Positions 8,290 through 17,642 are shown, counted from the first letter of the stretch. The stretch is 64,000 nucleotides of DNA from CAVXNB01 sp963763085 (GCA_963763085.1 CAVXNB010000004.1:930001-994000); one strand, 5' to 3'. Numbers and translations: made by a program. The notes: generated by a model not told the origin, from the sequence alone.

Positions 8290-8973
8290 TCAGCGACGCT
8301 TGGCCTTTGGCACCGTGGCGAGCAGCGCGGTCATGAGCTCGACGATCACTTTCCTGGCCCGGTCCACCGAGCAGTCCTGGTTCGTACGCAATGTGTCCCA
8401 GGTCGCCCAGCTCAGGGCGAGGTCGAGCGCGTCGAGCAGGAGCGTCCGCCGCCTCGCGTCGACACGCGACAACTCCGGGGCGAAGACGTCGGAGACCTGG
8501 GCTCGCGCCGCCTCGTAGGCCTGCCCGAGCTGCTCGAGCACGACCGGGCGGGTGTGGCTGAGGTGGATCGCTACCCTCCGCACAGGTGCGATCTCCTCGT
8601 AGAGCTTCGACCTCAGGCGCACGAGGGCTGTGATCCGCGCCACGACGTCGGGAGCATCGGGTCGCGGCCCGACGTAGGTCTCGTGGGCGGGCCGCTGCTT
8701 GGCGGCAGCCGCCATGAAGAGCGAATCCAGATCGGCGAAGTGGCGGAAGACGGTCCGCTCGGACACTCCTGCGCGTGCCGCGACCTCGGCGGCGCCCGGC
8801 AGGTTCATCGTCTCGGGCGTGCGTTCGCGCACGATGTCGAGGACGGCTCCCACGACTGCCTCGTGGTTGCGAGCGGCGCGCAGGCGCCGGCCGTCAGACT
8901 TGTCGCCGCCCGCGACCTTGGAAGTCGCCCGCTGCGACGGGGGCGGCGGCCGGCGAGCATGCACAAGCGGCAT
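8290..8973 (-). CDS. TetR-family transcriptional regulator
   Basis: 227 residues from the ATG chosen at 8973 (MPLVHARRPPPP); an upstream start would run into the Rieske gene. The N-terminal helix-turn-helix is at roughly residues 30-80, with AAEVAARAGVSERTVFRHF as the recognition part and DLDSLFMAAA following. The C-terminal ~140 residues are an all-helical ligand and dimerisation domain without recognisable specificity. It stands between the DoxX-Rieske gene and the aldo/keto reductase in one direction and may control this minus-strand cluster. Confidence 0.85.
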   Translation of the reverse strand: MPLVHARRPPPPSQRATSKVAGGDKSDGRRLRAARNHEAVVGAVLDIVRERTPETMNLPGAAEVAARAGVSERTVFRHFADLDSLFMAAAAKQRPAHETYVGPRPDAPDVVARITALVRLRSKLYEEIAPVRRVAIHLSHTRPVVLEQLGQAYEAARAQVSDVFAPELSRVDARRRTLLLDALDLALSWATWDTLRTNQDCSVDRARKVIVELMTALLATVPKAKRR

Positions 8974-9040
8974 GCTAGTCACAGACCGGCCCGCGAAATC
9001 ATCGGCCTCTGCTTCAAATTCCGCCGTATCGAAACGACTT

Positions 9041-10036
9041 TCAGCCCTCCGCAAGGAGGGTCCCGTCGGCCGATCGCACGATGGGGATCTTGGGCAGCGC
9101 GATCACGGCCGGACCCCGGACGACCTCGCCCGTGAGCGCCGAGTAGATGGAGCCGTGGCAAGGGCAGCGGAACTGCAGCGCCGGCTGGAAGAACGCCACC
9201 GTGCAGCCGGCATGGGTGCACACGGCGCTGAATCCGAGGAACTTGTCCGCCGAGGGCCGGACGACGTAAGCCGGGATGCCCTGCTCGGTGTCCGTGAACT
9301 CCCGCGCACTGCCGACCGGCACGTCGCTCGCCGGCCCGATCGGGGTGCCCTTCGAGGGGCTGCCGTTCGAGCCCGCTCCCTTCGAGGGACCGGTCTGACC
9401 CGATGCCGTGGGGGACATTCTCCCGATCGTCGCGGCGATGCCGGCGGTCACGACGGCGAATGTCGCGAGCGCGACGCCTGACGCGACCCTGCGCACAGCC
9501 GCCCGGCGGTCCAGTTCAGGCGCCGGCTGTCCCGCCGCCTTCTTGGCCTGGGCTCGATCGGCGGCGAGACGATCGGCGAGTACGGCGTCGGCGGACCACC
9601 GACCCGAGCCGGCGATCACGAGCGGCGTCCAGGCGAAAAAGAAGACGATGTCCGAGCCCAGGAAGTACGGCGTCGTGTTGAAGCTGACGGACAGGAACAA
9701 GGTGAGCGACAGCGCCATCCCGCCGGCGGCGGCAACGCGCCCGAAGAGCCCGACGAGTGTCCCGAGGCCGACGGCAAGCTCGCCGAAGGCGATGAGCAGT
9801 CCCACCACGACCGGAAAGTGCGCGGCCAGCCGAAGCACAGGACCGATCGGGCTGGTCGCGATCGAAGCGTGCAGCTGAGCCTGGATGGAGCCCGGGTTGG
9901 CGGCGTTGAAGAAGAAGCGATTCGTCAACTTCTGCAGCCCCGCGTACGTGAACGTGACCCCGAGAAACGCCCGCAGGACGAGCTGAGCGCCCCCCGGCGT
10001 CTCCGCCAGTTGCGCCAAGCGTGTCGGCGCAGGCAC
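9041..10036 (-). CDS. DoxX-family membrane protein fused to a Rieske [2Fe-2S] domain
   Basis: 331 residues from a GTG one base after the stop of the acyl-CoA ligase (TGA-G-GTG). Residues ~15-150 hold four hydrophobic segments of the DoxX/DoxD type (LRAFLGVTFTYAGLQKLTNR, VVVGLLIAFGELAVGLGTL, then two more). Residues ~185-210 are another membrane segment (VASGVALATFAVVTAGIAA), followed by a Ser/Gly-rich linker. The C-terminal ~100 residues are a Rieske domain with CTHAGC and CPCHGS as the Fe-S ligands. This points to an electron-transfer role at the membrane, in which the DoxX part may handle quinone or thiosulfate. The partner is unknown. Confidence 0.85.
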   Translation of the reverse strand: MPAPTRLAQLAETPGGAQLVLRAFLGVTFTYAGLQKLTNRFFFNAANPGSIQAQLHASIATSPIGPVLRLAAHFPVVVGLLIAFGELAVGLGTLVGLFGRVAAAGGMALSLTLFLSVSFNTTPYFLGSDIVFFFAWTPLVIAGSGRWSADAVLADRLAADRAQAKKAAGQPAPELDRRAAVRRVASGVALATFAVVTAGIAATIGRMSPTASGQTGPSKGAGSNGSPSKGTPIGPASDVPVGSAREFTDTEQGIPAYVVRPSADKFLGFSAVCTHAGCTVAFFQPALQFRCPCHGSIYSALTGEVVRGPAVIALPKIPIVRSADGTLLAEG

Positions 10037-10037
10037 C

Positions 10038-12035
10038 TCAGCGCAGCCCGGCCCGGTCGATCGCCAGCAGGAGCTGGTCGAGTGAACCCGGATCCGAGAG
10101 CGCATCGGGCGAAACGACCTCGGACGGCGTCGCCCCCAGCAGGATCCGCCGGATCGGGACTTCGATCCGCTTGCCGTTCAGGGTGTGTGGAAGGGACGCG
10201 ACCTCGATGATCCGGTCCGGGACGTGACGGGGCGAGAGCCCGTGGCGCAGCGCGGTCTTGATGCGGGCGGCGAGCTCGTCTGCGGGTGACGACCCCGCGG
10301 GCACCACGAACAGCAGCAGCTCGCCGTCGCGGCCGAGCTCGCTCGTGTCGACGGCGAGGCTGTCGGCGACGCCTTCGACCGCTTCCACGATTCGGTACAG
10401 CTCGGCGGTCCCCATGCGCACGCCGCCGCGGTTGAGCGTCGCATCGGAGCGGCCGTAGACGATCGCGCTCGACCGACTGGTGATCTTGACCCAGTCCCCG
10501 TGGCGCCAGATACCGGGAAATTCGGCGAAGTAGCTCGAACGCAACCGGGTCCCGTCGCTGTCGCCCCAGAGCTTGAGCGGCATCGAGGGCATCGGTTCGG
10601 TGACGACCAGCTCGCCGACCTCGTCCACTACCGGACGGCCGTCACTGTCGAAGGCGGCAACGGCGGCCCCGAGCGCCCGGCACTGGAGCTCGCCGGCGTG
10701 CACCGGCAGGATCGGGCACGAGGCGAGAAACGCCGTGCACACGTCCGTGCCGCCGGAGACCGACGCCACGAGCGTGTCCGTGCCGGTCACGGCGCCGGCC
10801 CAGGCGAAGCCCTCGGGCGAAAGCGGGGCGCCGGTGGAGCCGATCGTGCGGACGTTCGACAGGTCGCACTCGTCCTGGGGGACGAGGCCGAGCTTGCGGC
10901 AGGCCTCGAGATACGGGGCGCTGACGCCGAAGCAAGTCACGCGCTCGTCCGCGGCGAGCCTCCAGAGACGCAGGGGGTCGGGCTCGAGCGGGTTTCCGTC
11001 GAAGCAGACGATGCTGGCGCCGATGAGAAGTCCGCCGACCAGGTAGTTCCACATCATCCAACCGGTCGTGGTGAACCAGAAGAAACGATCCGAACCTCCC
11101 AGATCCTGATGCAGAGCCAGGATCTTGGTGTGCTCGGCGACGATGCCCGCGTGGCCGTGCACGATCGGCTTGGGCAGCCCCGTGGTGCCCGAGGAGTAGA
11201 GGATCCACAGAGGATGATCCGCCGGCACCTGGACGGGCTGGAGAGCCTCAGGTTCGCCGCAGAGCTCCTCCCAGCCGATGTGCGGCGCCCGACCGGCCGC
11301 GGACACTCGGACCGGTTCGCCCAGCACGGGCACGAGCACGGTCGCGAGGTCGCCGTCGAGACCGTCGACAAGCGCGTCGGTCTTCTCCCGGAGATCGAAG
11401 ACCCGGCCGCCGTAGCGGTAGCCGTCGGCGACGAGCAGCACTTTGGGTGCGATCTGGCTGAACCGGTCGACCATGCTGGCGGCCCCGAACTCTGGAGCGC
11501 AGCTCGACCAGATCGCGCCGAGGCTCGCCGCCGCCAGGAAGCCCACGATCGCCGGCAGCCCGTTCGGGAGCACGGCTGCGACGCGGTCGCCCCTGGAGAC
11601 GCCAAGTGCGGCGAGCCCGGCAGCGGCCGCTCCGACCCGTTCGGACAGCTGGCCGTAGGTGACCTCGTCACGGGTGCCTGCGTCGTCGATCGCGACGACG
11701 GCCGGAGCGTCCGCCGGAGCCCGTAGCACCTGGTCCACATAGTTGAGCTCCGCCCCCACAAAGAAACGTGCCCCCTCCGCCCCAAACCCACGCTCACACA
11801 CGGCCGCCGGCTCCTTGGAGGCCCTGATACCGGCCCAGTCCCAAACGGACGACCAGAAACCCTCCAGGTCGCTCACGGACCAGGACCACAGCTCGTCGTA
11901 GTCGTCGAACGTGAGGTCGCGGTGGGCTTCGAGCCACCTCATGTAATCGGTGATGCGCGCCCGGTCGATCCGCTCGGGCGTCGGCGTCCAGAGAAGCTCG
12001 CCCTCCACCGCCGACGGTGCGGCCCCGGCGCCCAC
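10038..12035 (-). CDS. acetoacetate-CoA ligase
   Basis: 665 residues, matching the usual ~650 for acetoacetyl-CoA synthetases of the ANL superfamily, which activate acetoacetate with ATP and CoA. The start is a GTG at 12035, 17 bp behind the quinone reductase; the N-terminus ELLWTPTPERIDRARITDYM and the DYDELWSWSVSDLEGFW segment are typical of this group. The P-loop is LYSSGTTGLPKPIVHGHAG. The hinge region is VYGRSDATLNRGGVRMGTAE. The acylation Lys is in LPHTLNGKRIEVP. It is likely involved in ketone-body or leucine catabolism, together with the neighbouring dehydrogenases. Confidence 0.88.
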   Translation of the reverse strand: MGAGAAPSAVEGELLWTPTPERIDRARITDYMRWLEAHRDLTFDDYDELWSWSVSDLEGFWSSVWDWAGIRASKEPAAVCERGFGAEGARFFVGAELNYVDQVLRAPADAPAVVAIDDAGTRDEVTYGQLSERVGAAAAGLAALGVSRGDRVAAVLPNGLPAIVGFLAAASLGAIWSSCAPEFGAASMVDRFSQIAPKVLLVADGYRYGGRVFDLREKTDALVDGLDGDLATVLVPVLGEPVRVSAAGRAPHIGWEELCGEPEALQPVQVPADHPLWILYSSGTTGLPKPIVHGHAGIVAEHTKILALHQDLGGSDRFFWFTTTGWMMWNYLVGGLLIGASIVCFDGNPLEPDPLRLWRLAADERVTCFGVSAPYLEACRKLGLVPQDECDLSNVRTIGSTGAPLSPEGFAWAGAVTGTDTLVASVSGGTDVCTAFLASCPILPVHAGELQCRALGAAVAAFDSDGRPVVDEVGELVVTEPMPSMPLKLWGDSDGTRLRSSYFAEFPGIWRHGDWVKITSRSSAIVYGRSDATLNRGGVRMGTAELYRIVEAVEGVADSLAVDTSELGRDGELLLFVVPAGSSPADELAARIKTALRHGLSPRHVPDRIIEVASLPHTLNGKRIEVPIRRILLGATPSEVVSPDALSDPGSLDQLLLAIDRAGLR

Positions 12036-12052
12036 GGTGTCGCGTTCTCGCC

Positions 12053-12997
12053 TCAACCGGGGATGTCGAGCACGATCTTGCCGAGCTTGCCTCCCGCCGC
12101 AAAGCGTTCGTAGGCGGCGTCCACCTCTGCCAGCGGGAACGCCTCCTCGATCGGAACCCGCACCCGCCCCGCGGTGACCAGCGGCAGAACGTGGCGCTCC
12201 ACGAGGCGGGCTGCATTGGCCTTCCCCTCGAGCGGACGCGGCCGCAGCGTGGATCCGTGGATGCGCCCGCGAAGCCCCATGAGCTGGCGAAGATCGATCT
12301 CGCCGCGAGCGCCTGCACCGACCCCGATGATCGCGATCCGGCCGCCGGTGGCGAGTGAGTCCATGTCGGCCTGGAGGTTCGGTGCGCCCACGAGCTCGAG
12401 GACGACGTCGTACGGGCCGTGGTCTCCCGTCTCGGCTGGATCGACGGCGGTCGCGCCGAACGCCGCCACGGCCTCGCGCAGCTTCGGGTTGCGCACGCTC
12501 GCCACGACCGAGGCGCCGGTCGCAACCGCGAGCTGGACCCCCGCGATGCCGACGCCGCCGGCGGCGCCGTTGATGAGCAGGCGCTCTCCCGCTCCGAGCC
12601 CGCACTGGGTGAAGAGGGCGTCGTGCGAGGTCGTGAACGCCTCCGCGAACCCGCCGGCTTCGAGTGGCCTGAGGGAGTCCGGCACCGGCATGGCCGTCCG
12701 CTCGTGCACGATCGCCAGCTCGGCCTGCCCCCCACCGCCGACCACGGCCATGACCCGGTCACCCACGCCGAAGCGCAGGACGCCGGGCCCGATCGCGGCC
12801 ACGACGCCGGCAAGCTCGAGGCCCGGGATGTCCGCCGGGGAGCCCGGCGGAGCCGGGTACCCACCGGCTCGCTGCAACAGGTCCGCTCCATTCAGGCCGG
12901 CGGCCTGGACTTTGACGAGAAGTTCGCCCGCCCCCGGAACCGGGTCGGCCTGCTCTTTCACGACGACTGAACCTGATTCAACGATGACGGCTCGCAT
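12053..12997 (-). CDS. NADPH:quinone reductase / zinc-less alcohol dehydrogenase family
   Basis: 314 residues. Medium-chain dehydrogenase/reductase of the quinone oxidoreductase (Qor/PIG3) type without zinc ligands. Visible are GLNGADLLQRAGGYP near the N-terminus, the Rossmann turn INGAAGGVGIAGVQLA, and a C-terminal AYERFAAGGKLGKIVLDIPG. The start MRAVIVESG was chosen because it begins the conserved part; an upstream extension is Pro-rich and overlaps the promoter space of the divergent SDR. It is the first gene of a minus-strand run with the acyl-CoA ligase. Confidence 0.87.
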   Translation of the reverse strand: MRAVIVESGSVVVKEQADPVPGAGELLVKVQAAGLNGADLLQRAGGYPAPPGSPADIPGLELAGVVAAIGPGVLRFGVGDRVMAVVGGGGQAELAIVHERTAMPVPDSLRPLEAGGFAEAFTTSHDALFTQCGLGAGERLLINGAAGGVGIAGVQLAVATGASVVASVRNPKLREAVAAFGATAVDPAETGDHGPYDVVLELVGAPNLQADMDSLATGGRIAIIGVGAGARGEIDLRQLMGLRGRIHGSTLRPRPLEGKANAARLVERHVLPLVTAGRVRVPIEEAFPLAEVDAAYERFAAGGKLGKIVLDIPG

Positions 12998-13058
12998 GCC
13001 CAGCAGCGTAGGCGGAGCCGCCGCTACGCTGCGCCCGCACGGCAGAGGAGGTGGAGCG

Positions 13059-13874
13059 GTGAGCGAGTCGGGCGAGCTCGGGGGCAAGGTCGCGCTGGTG
13101 ACCGGTGGCGCGTCCGGCATCGGGCTCGCGACGTCGAAGCGGTTGGTGGATGCGGGTGCTTCGCTCGTGCTGGTCGATCTCGCCGAGGAGGCCGGCGGGG
13201 AGGCCGCCGCTCAGCTCGGGGCTCTTTACGTGCGCGCCGACGTCGGCATCCCGGCCGACTGGGACCGGGTCGTGGCGGCTGCGGTCGACTCGTTCGGAGG
13301 GATCGACCTCGCCTTCTTGAACGCCGGCGTCATTACACCAGAAGCGGACGTGACCGCCGTGTCGGACGAGTCCTACCGGCGGATCGCCAGCGTGAACATC
13401 GACGGGGTCTTTTACGGGGTGCGAGCCGTCGTGCCCTCGATGCAGGCCGGCGGCGGCGGCGCCATCGTCGCCACGGCCTCGTTGGCCGGCCTGATCTCGT
13501 ACTCGCCGGACCCCGTGTACTCGATGACCAAGCATGCCGTCGTCGGCCTCGTGCGTGCGCTGGCGCCGCAGCTCGAAGCCAAGGGCATCACCATCAACGC
13601 CATCTGTCCCGGCATCGTCGACACGCCCTTGCTAGGCCCGGAGGTGAAACAGATGGCAGCCGCGGCCGGCTTCCCGCTGATCGCGCCTGCGGACATCGCA
13701 GAAGCCGTGTACGACCGGATGGTCGGGGCCGAGAGCGGGCGGGCGTGGATCTGCCAGGTGGGCCGGGAGGCGATTGCGTACCGTTTTGCGGGTGTTCCCG
13801 GGCCGGGCGGAGCTGCTGCCGGGCGGACTCCGCCGGCGGAACTGGCCGCGCACGACCAGATCAAGAAGAGCTGA
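13059..13874 (+). CDS. short-chain dehydrogenase/reductase
   Basis: 271 residues from a GTG preceded by GAGGAGGTGG (13046-13055). Classical SDR: cofactor loop TGGASGIG, acidic residue VLVDLAEE (NAD preference likely), LNAG, catalytic Ser in VATASLAGL and YSMTK (Tyr-x-x-x-Lys), then ICPGIVDTPLL. The C-terminus is longer than the minimal SDR and Gly/Ala/Pro-rich. It is transcribed divergently from the quinone reductase with only about 60 bp between the starts. Substrate not recognisable. Confidence 0.88.
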   Translation: MSESGELGGKVALVTGGASGIGLATSKRLVDAGASLVLVDLAEEAGGEAAAQLGALYVRADVGIPADWDRVVAAAVDSFGGIDLAFLNAGVITPEADVTAVSDESYRRIASVNIDGVFYGVRAVVPSMQAGGGGAIVATASLAGLISYSPDPVYSMTKHAVVGLVRALAPQLEAKGITINAICPGIVDTPLLGPEVKQMAAAAGFPLIAPADIAEAVYDRMVGAESGRAWICQVGREAIAYRFAGVPGPGGAAAGRTPPAELAAHDQIKKS

Positions 13875-13930
13875 ATCGTCGACCGTGCACTCGGGTCAAG
13901 GCCTGAGGACCGACCCCGAGGACTAGCGCC

Positions 13931-15172
13931 TCAGGGTCTCCCGGCGCCGTAGGCACCGGGCGGGATGGGCGTGTCCATCACGTTGGTGCCCGTCTCCTCC
14001 GCCTGCACGACCATGCCACCGCCGATGTACATGACGACGTGGTAGAGGTAGCCGGAATCTCCGAAGAAGATGAGGTCACCGGGCTGAAGGTCGGACATCG
14101 AGACGTGCTGGATCTGGTAGTACTGGTCAGTGGCCCCGTGACTGAGCGAGACACCTGCCTGGCCCCAGGCCCACATAGTGAGGCCCGAGCAGTCGAACCC
14201 GACCCCCGGCGTAGCGCCTCCCCAGACGTACGGGACGCCTCGCTGGCTCTGAGCGGCGTTCACGGCTATCTGGCCGGCGCCACCGCCCGACGACGGAGCC
14301 GACGGAGCTGACGGTGCCGCTGGCGCGGGCGGCGGCGGGGGAGCCGGAGCCGGAGGTGGGGGAGGTGCCTGTTGTTCCTGCTGCAGCTCCTTTCTCTGAG
14401 CTGCGGCGGCCTGCGCGGCGGCCTGCGCGGCGGCCTTTGCCAGCGCCGCCCGGAACGCCGCAGCCTTCGCCGCCTCGGCGGCTGCCACGGCTTGCACGAG
14501 CTGGCCCTTCACTTGCGCCTGCTCATTGGCGAGCTGGACGGCGATGGCCTTGGCCTGCGAGATGTCGTTCGAGATGGCGTGCTCGTTGGCCTTGGCGATT
14601 GCCTCGGTGTGATCAAGGGTGTTGCGGTCGGTCTTGAGCTTGAACTGGGCGATGAGCACGGTCGCCTCGGTCTCGCTCAGGTTGCCGGACGCGGCCTGGA
14701 TGTAGGTCTGCTGCATGCCGGCGTTCTGCTGAGACCCGTTGAACAGCACCGACAGGCTCTGCGAGGCGTTGCCCGTGACGTATGCCTCGATCGCAACCTG
14801 TCGCAGGTGGGAGCGGTCATGCCCGAGCGCCACCTCGGTCCGTTCGATCGCCTTCGTGGCATCGGTCACCCGTGAGGCGAGCCACGCGACATGAGACTTG
14901 GCCTGCAGGTAGTTCTCGTCCAGAATGGAGAGCTTCACGTTGGCAGACTGAATCTCCTCGGCGATCCACTGGGCGCGTTCCTTCAAGGTCGCGATCTGAT
15001 CGGCGCCGGCGGGCGCGCTCGACAGGACGAGAGGTGTAATGAACCCGGTCAATAACATGCCAGAAAGCACCACCGAAAGTGCTGCCATCAGGCCGCGCCT
15101 CTTGGCCGCAACCGGTGCGGCGACGCAGCCTTGCACAGCCTCAGACGCGAGGCGCCCCCCAGCAGGTCTCAC
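13931..15172 (-). CDS. secreted NlpC/P60 peptidoglycan hydrolase with coiled coil
   Basis: About 413 residues from the GTG at 15172; a TTG at 15250 is a possible longer start. The signal peptide is KRRGLMAALSVVLSGMLL with cleavage near SSAPAGA. Residues ~60-290 form a long Ala-rich coiled coil (ATLKERAQWIAEEIQ onward), then a Pro-rich hinge of ~35 residues. The C-terminal ~120 residues are an NlpC/P60 domain with catalytic Cys in VGFDCSGLTMWAW and His in YLYHVVMYIGGG. It resembles mycobacterial RipA-type D,L-endopeptidases that cut septal peptidoglycan. It stands alone, divergent from fumC. Confidence 0.85.
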   Translation of the reverse strand: MRPAGGRLASEAVQGCVAAPVAAKRRGLMAALSVVLSGMLLTGFITPLVLSSAPAGADQIATLKERAQWIAEEIQSANVKLSILDENYLQAKSHVAWLASRVTDATKAIERTEVALGHDRSHLRQVAIEAYVTGNASQSLSVLFNGSQQNAGMQQTYIQAASGNLSETEATVLIAQFKLKTDRNTLDHTEAIAKANEHAISNDISQAKAIAVQLANEQAQVKGQLVQAVAAAEAAKAAAFRAALAKAAAQAAAQAAAAQRKELQQEQQAPPPPPAPAPPPPPAPAAPSAPSAPSSGGGAGQIAVNAAQSQRGVPYVWGGATPGVGFDCSGLTMWAWGQAGVSLSHGATDQYYQIQHVSMSDLQPGDLIFFGDSGYLYHVVMYIGGGMVVQAEETGTNVMDTPIPPGAYGAGRP

Positions 15173-15331
15173 AGTGCCCGGCAAACTAACCCGAGCCGTA
15201 AAGCCATTGCAAGCACATAGCGCCCCACCTGCGGCGGAGCCGTTCCTCAAGCAAAATACACTGTTACGGCGTTGTTACGATATTGCGAATGACATTGTTA
15301 TGCCAGCGGCCCTGACAGCTACGTTGACTCG
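15173..15331. promoter_or_regulatory. AT-rich divergent promoter region between NlpC/P60 gene and fumC
   Basis: About 160 bp. The part at 15245-15310 is clearly AT-richer than the rest of the window (for example GTTACGATATTGCGAATGAC) and must hold the promoters of both divergent genes. No exact -35/-10 pair or terminator could be assigned with confidence. A stretch at 15178-15215 superficially resembles the 3' part of a c-di-AMP riboswitch but on the wrong strand. Confidence 0.45.
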
Positions 15332-16753
15332 ATGACCGCGATTGGATCAACAGAGGGCCGAAAGGATACGGCGTTAGGGTATCGGATCGAGCACGATTCG
15401 ATGGGCGAGGTCCGCGTTCCCGAGACGGCCCGATGGGGAGCCCAGACCCAGCGAGCGCTCGAGAACTTCCCGATTTCGGGTCAGGTCGTGGAGCCGGCGC
15501 TCCTGACCGCTCTGGCCATGATCAAGGGCGCCGCGGCGACGGTGAATGCCGAGATGGGCACGATCTCGGCGGAGGTCGGCAAGGCAATCGCCGACGCGGC
15601 CGACGAGGTCGCGGCCGGACGACACTTCGACCAATTCCCGATCGACGTGTTCCAGACGGGATCGGGAACCTCGACCAATATGAACATGAACGAAGTGCTG
15701 GCGAATCTCGCCGGTGAACGGCTCGGTCGCGAGATCCGCCCCAACGACGAGCCGAACGCGTCACAGTCGACGAACGACACGTTCCCCTCGGCGATCCACC
15801 TTGCCGCGAGTCGCGAAATCGTGGACGAACTGGTGCCTGCCTTGGGGCGTCTGGCTTCAGCATTGCGCACGAAGCAGCAGGAGTTCGCCGGCGTCGTGAA
15901 ATCGGGCCGCACTCATCTCATGGACGCGACGCCGGTGACGCTCGGGCAGGAATTCGGCGGTTACGCGGCGGCGGTCGAACACGGGATCGAGCGCCTCGAG
16001 TCCGCGTTGCCGCGACTGGCCGAACTGCCTCTCGGCGGGACGGCGGTCGGCACGGGGCTGAATGCGAAGCCCGGGTTTGCAGCGGGCGTGATCGCACGGC
16101 TCGCTGCGGCGACAAAGCTGCCGCTCACCGAGGCTCGTGACCACTTCGAGGCCCAGGGCGCGCGCGACGCTCTCGTCGAGGCGTCAGGCGTGTTCCGGAC
16201 GATCGCCGTCTCGCTCTACAAGATCGCGAACGACCTTCGCTGGATGTCGTCCGGGCCGAGTTGCGGTCTTGCCGAGGTCCAATTGCCGGACCTGCAGCCC
16301 GGCTCGTCGATCATGCCGGGAAAAGTCAACCCCGTCGTTCCCGAAGCGGTGTGCCAGGTCGTCGCCCAGGTCGTGGGGAACGACGCCGCCGTCGCATTCG
16401 GCGGCGCTGCGGGCAACTTCGAGCTCAACGTCATGATGCCGGTCATCGGCAGCAACCTTCTCGAGTCGATCCGCCTCCTCTCTTCTGTCAGCCGAACGCT
16501 GGCGGACAAGTGCGTGTCCGGGATTGTCGCCGACGTCGAGCGGTGCCGGTCCTACGCGCTCTCCTCGCCGGCTGTCGCCACGGCGCTCAACCCCTACATC
16601 GGCTATGAGCAGGCGGCGAAGGTGGTCAAGACCGCGCTCGCCGAAGGCAAGGACCTTCGAACGGTCGTGCTGGAGATGGGCCTCCTCTCGGCGGACGAGG
16701 TCGACCGGGCTCTCGACGTGCTGGCGATGACCAGGGGCGGCATCGTCGGCTGA
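15332..16753 (+). CDS. fumC: class II fumarate hydratase
   Basis: 473 residues, normal for FumC, the iron-independent fumarase of the TCA cycle (fumarate + water to malate). Signature GSSIMPGKVNP near residue 325, with SGRTHLMDATPVTLGQEFGG, TGSGTSTNMNMNE and PNDEPNASQSTNDTFPSA as the other conserved active-site segments. The start ATG has no strong Shine-Dalgarno sequence. The N-terminal ~15 residues before YRIEHDSMGEVRVP are variable. It stands alone between the NlpC/P60 gene and the eIF2B-like gene. Confidence 0.95.
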   Translation: MTAIGSTEGRKDTALGYRIEHDSMGEVRVPETARWGAQTQRALENFPISGQVVEPALLTALAMIKGAAATVNAEMGTISAEVGKAIADAADEVAAGRHFDQFPIDVFQTGSGTSTNMNMNEVLANLAGERLGREIRPNDEPNASQSTNDTFPSAIHLAASREIVDELVPALGRLASALRTKQQEFAGVVKSGRTHLMDATPVTLGQEFGGYAAAVEHGIERLESALPRLAELPLGGTAVGTGLNAKPGFAAGVIARLAAATKLPLTEARDHFEAQGARDALVEASGVFRTIAVSLYKIANDLRWMSSGPSCGLAEVQLPDLQPGSSIMPGKVNPVVPEAVCQVVAQVVGNDAAVAFGGAAGNFELNVMMPVIGSNLLESIRLLSSVSRTLADKCVSGIVADVERCRSYALSSPAVATALNPYIGYEQAAKVVKTALAEGKDLRTVVLEMGLLSADEVDRALDVLAMTRGGIVG

Positions 16754-16817
16754 GCGCCGGCCGGTGCGCCCCGGCTTGCCCGCTCCTCTCGCGGAGCCGG
16801 AGGGCTAGCGTCGTTGC

Positions 16818-17612
16818 GTGCACCCGATCGAGCGCCTGCGGTGGATCGCCAGGGCTCACGGGGAAGCCCCGACGACGCTGGCGACCGAGGCGGCCTGGAC
16901 CATTTCAGAGCTGGCGCTCGACGAGCCGCCGGCCCTCGTCACGGCCTGTCGCCGCCTTCTCGAGGCGCATGTCACCGTCGGGCCGCTCTGGTGGGTCGCC
17001 GCGACGGTGCTCGTCGCTCCGGATCCGGATCAGGCGGCTCGACGAGCCGTCGGTGAGCTCAGCTCGGATCCCACTGCGGACCTGCTCGCAGACGCGTTGA
17101 GCCAGCGTCTCTCGGGCGACGCGGCGATCGTCGTGGTTTGCCCCGCCGACACCGTGCGTGAGGCCCTCGCAGGCGTGCCCGATGCCGTCGTCCGCGTCGT
17201 CGGGTCCTCGCCGGAGCTCCGCGGCGAGGTTCGCGGGTTCGCGCGACTGGTCGAAGAGGCAAGTGGATGGGAGTTCGACGAGGCGCGAGATGCGCTCGAC
17301 GGAGCGGCACTCGTGCTCGTCGAGGCGCTTGCGGCCGGGCCCCGCGGGGTCCTCATCGGAGCCGAGACGATGGAGCTCGTGCAGGCCGCCGGTGAGGCAT
17401 CGGTCCCGATCTGGGCGGTGGCCGGCGTTGGCCGCGTGCTCAACGACCAGCTGCTCGGCGAGATGCTCCGCCGGGCAGGAGAGGGCTTCGAGCTGATCGA
17501 GCCTGAGGTCCTGGAGGCGCTCGTCGGTCCGGGTGGCGTCGAGCGCCCGAGCGACGCCCTCGGCCGTTCAGGGTGCCCGACTGCACCCGAGCTTCTCGTT
17601 CGAGCGGGCTGA
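16818..17612 (+). CDS. hypothetical protein with eIF2B/MtnA-like fold
   Basis: 264 residues from a GTG. Not a recognised enzyme. The second half carries the pattern of the eIF2B-alpha / methylthioribose-1-phosphate isomerase / ribose-1,5-bisphosphate isomerase fold: ALVLVEALAAGPRGVLIGAE, then VPIWAVAGVGRVLNDQL, where these families have 'vilVGADai' and 'ipfyvaap'. The N-terminal helical part (residues 1-75) and AAIVVVCPADTVREAL also fit. The usual catalytic Cys and Asp of MtnA are not evident, so it may bind a sugar phosphate or nucleotide without being an isomerase. It is followed within 30 bp by a dienelactone hydrolase. Confidence 0.6.
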   Translation: MHPIERLRWIARAHGEAPTTLATEAAWTISELALDEPPALVTACRRLLEAHVTVGPLWWVAATVLVAPDPDQAARRAVGELSSDPTADLLADALSQRLSGDAAIVVVCPADTVREALAGVPDAVVRVVGSSPELRGEVRGFARLVEEASGWEFDEARDALDGAALVLVEALAAGPRGVLIGAETMELVQAAGEASVPIWAVAGVGRVLNDQLLGEMLRRAGEGFELIEPEVLEALVGPGGVERPSDALGRSGCPTAPELLVRAG

Positions 17613-17642
17613 GAACGCGAACAGGCGGCTAGGTTCGCTCCC

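Noticed and set aside
15170..15215. Stretch CGGCAAACTAACCCGAGCCG, similar to the 3' part of c-di-AMP (ydaO) riboswitches, which often precede NlpC/P60 genes
   Set aside because: It is on the plus strand, opposite to the NlpC/P60 gene, and no GGGGAACC-type 5' half was found. Treated as chance.
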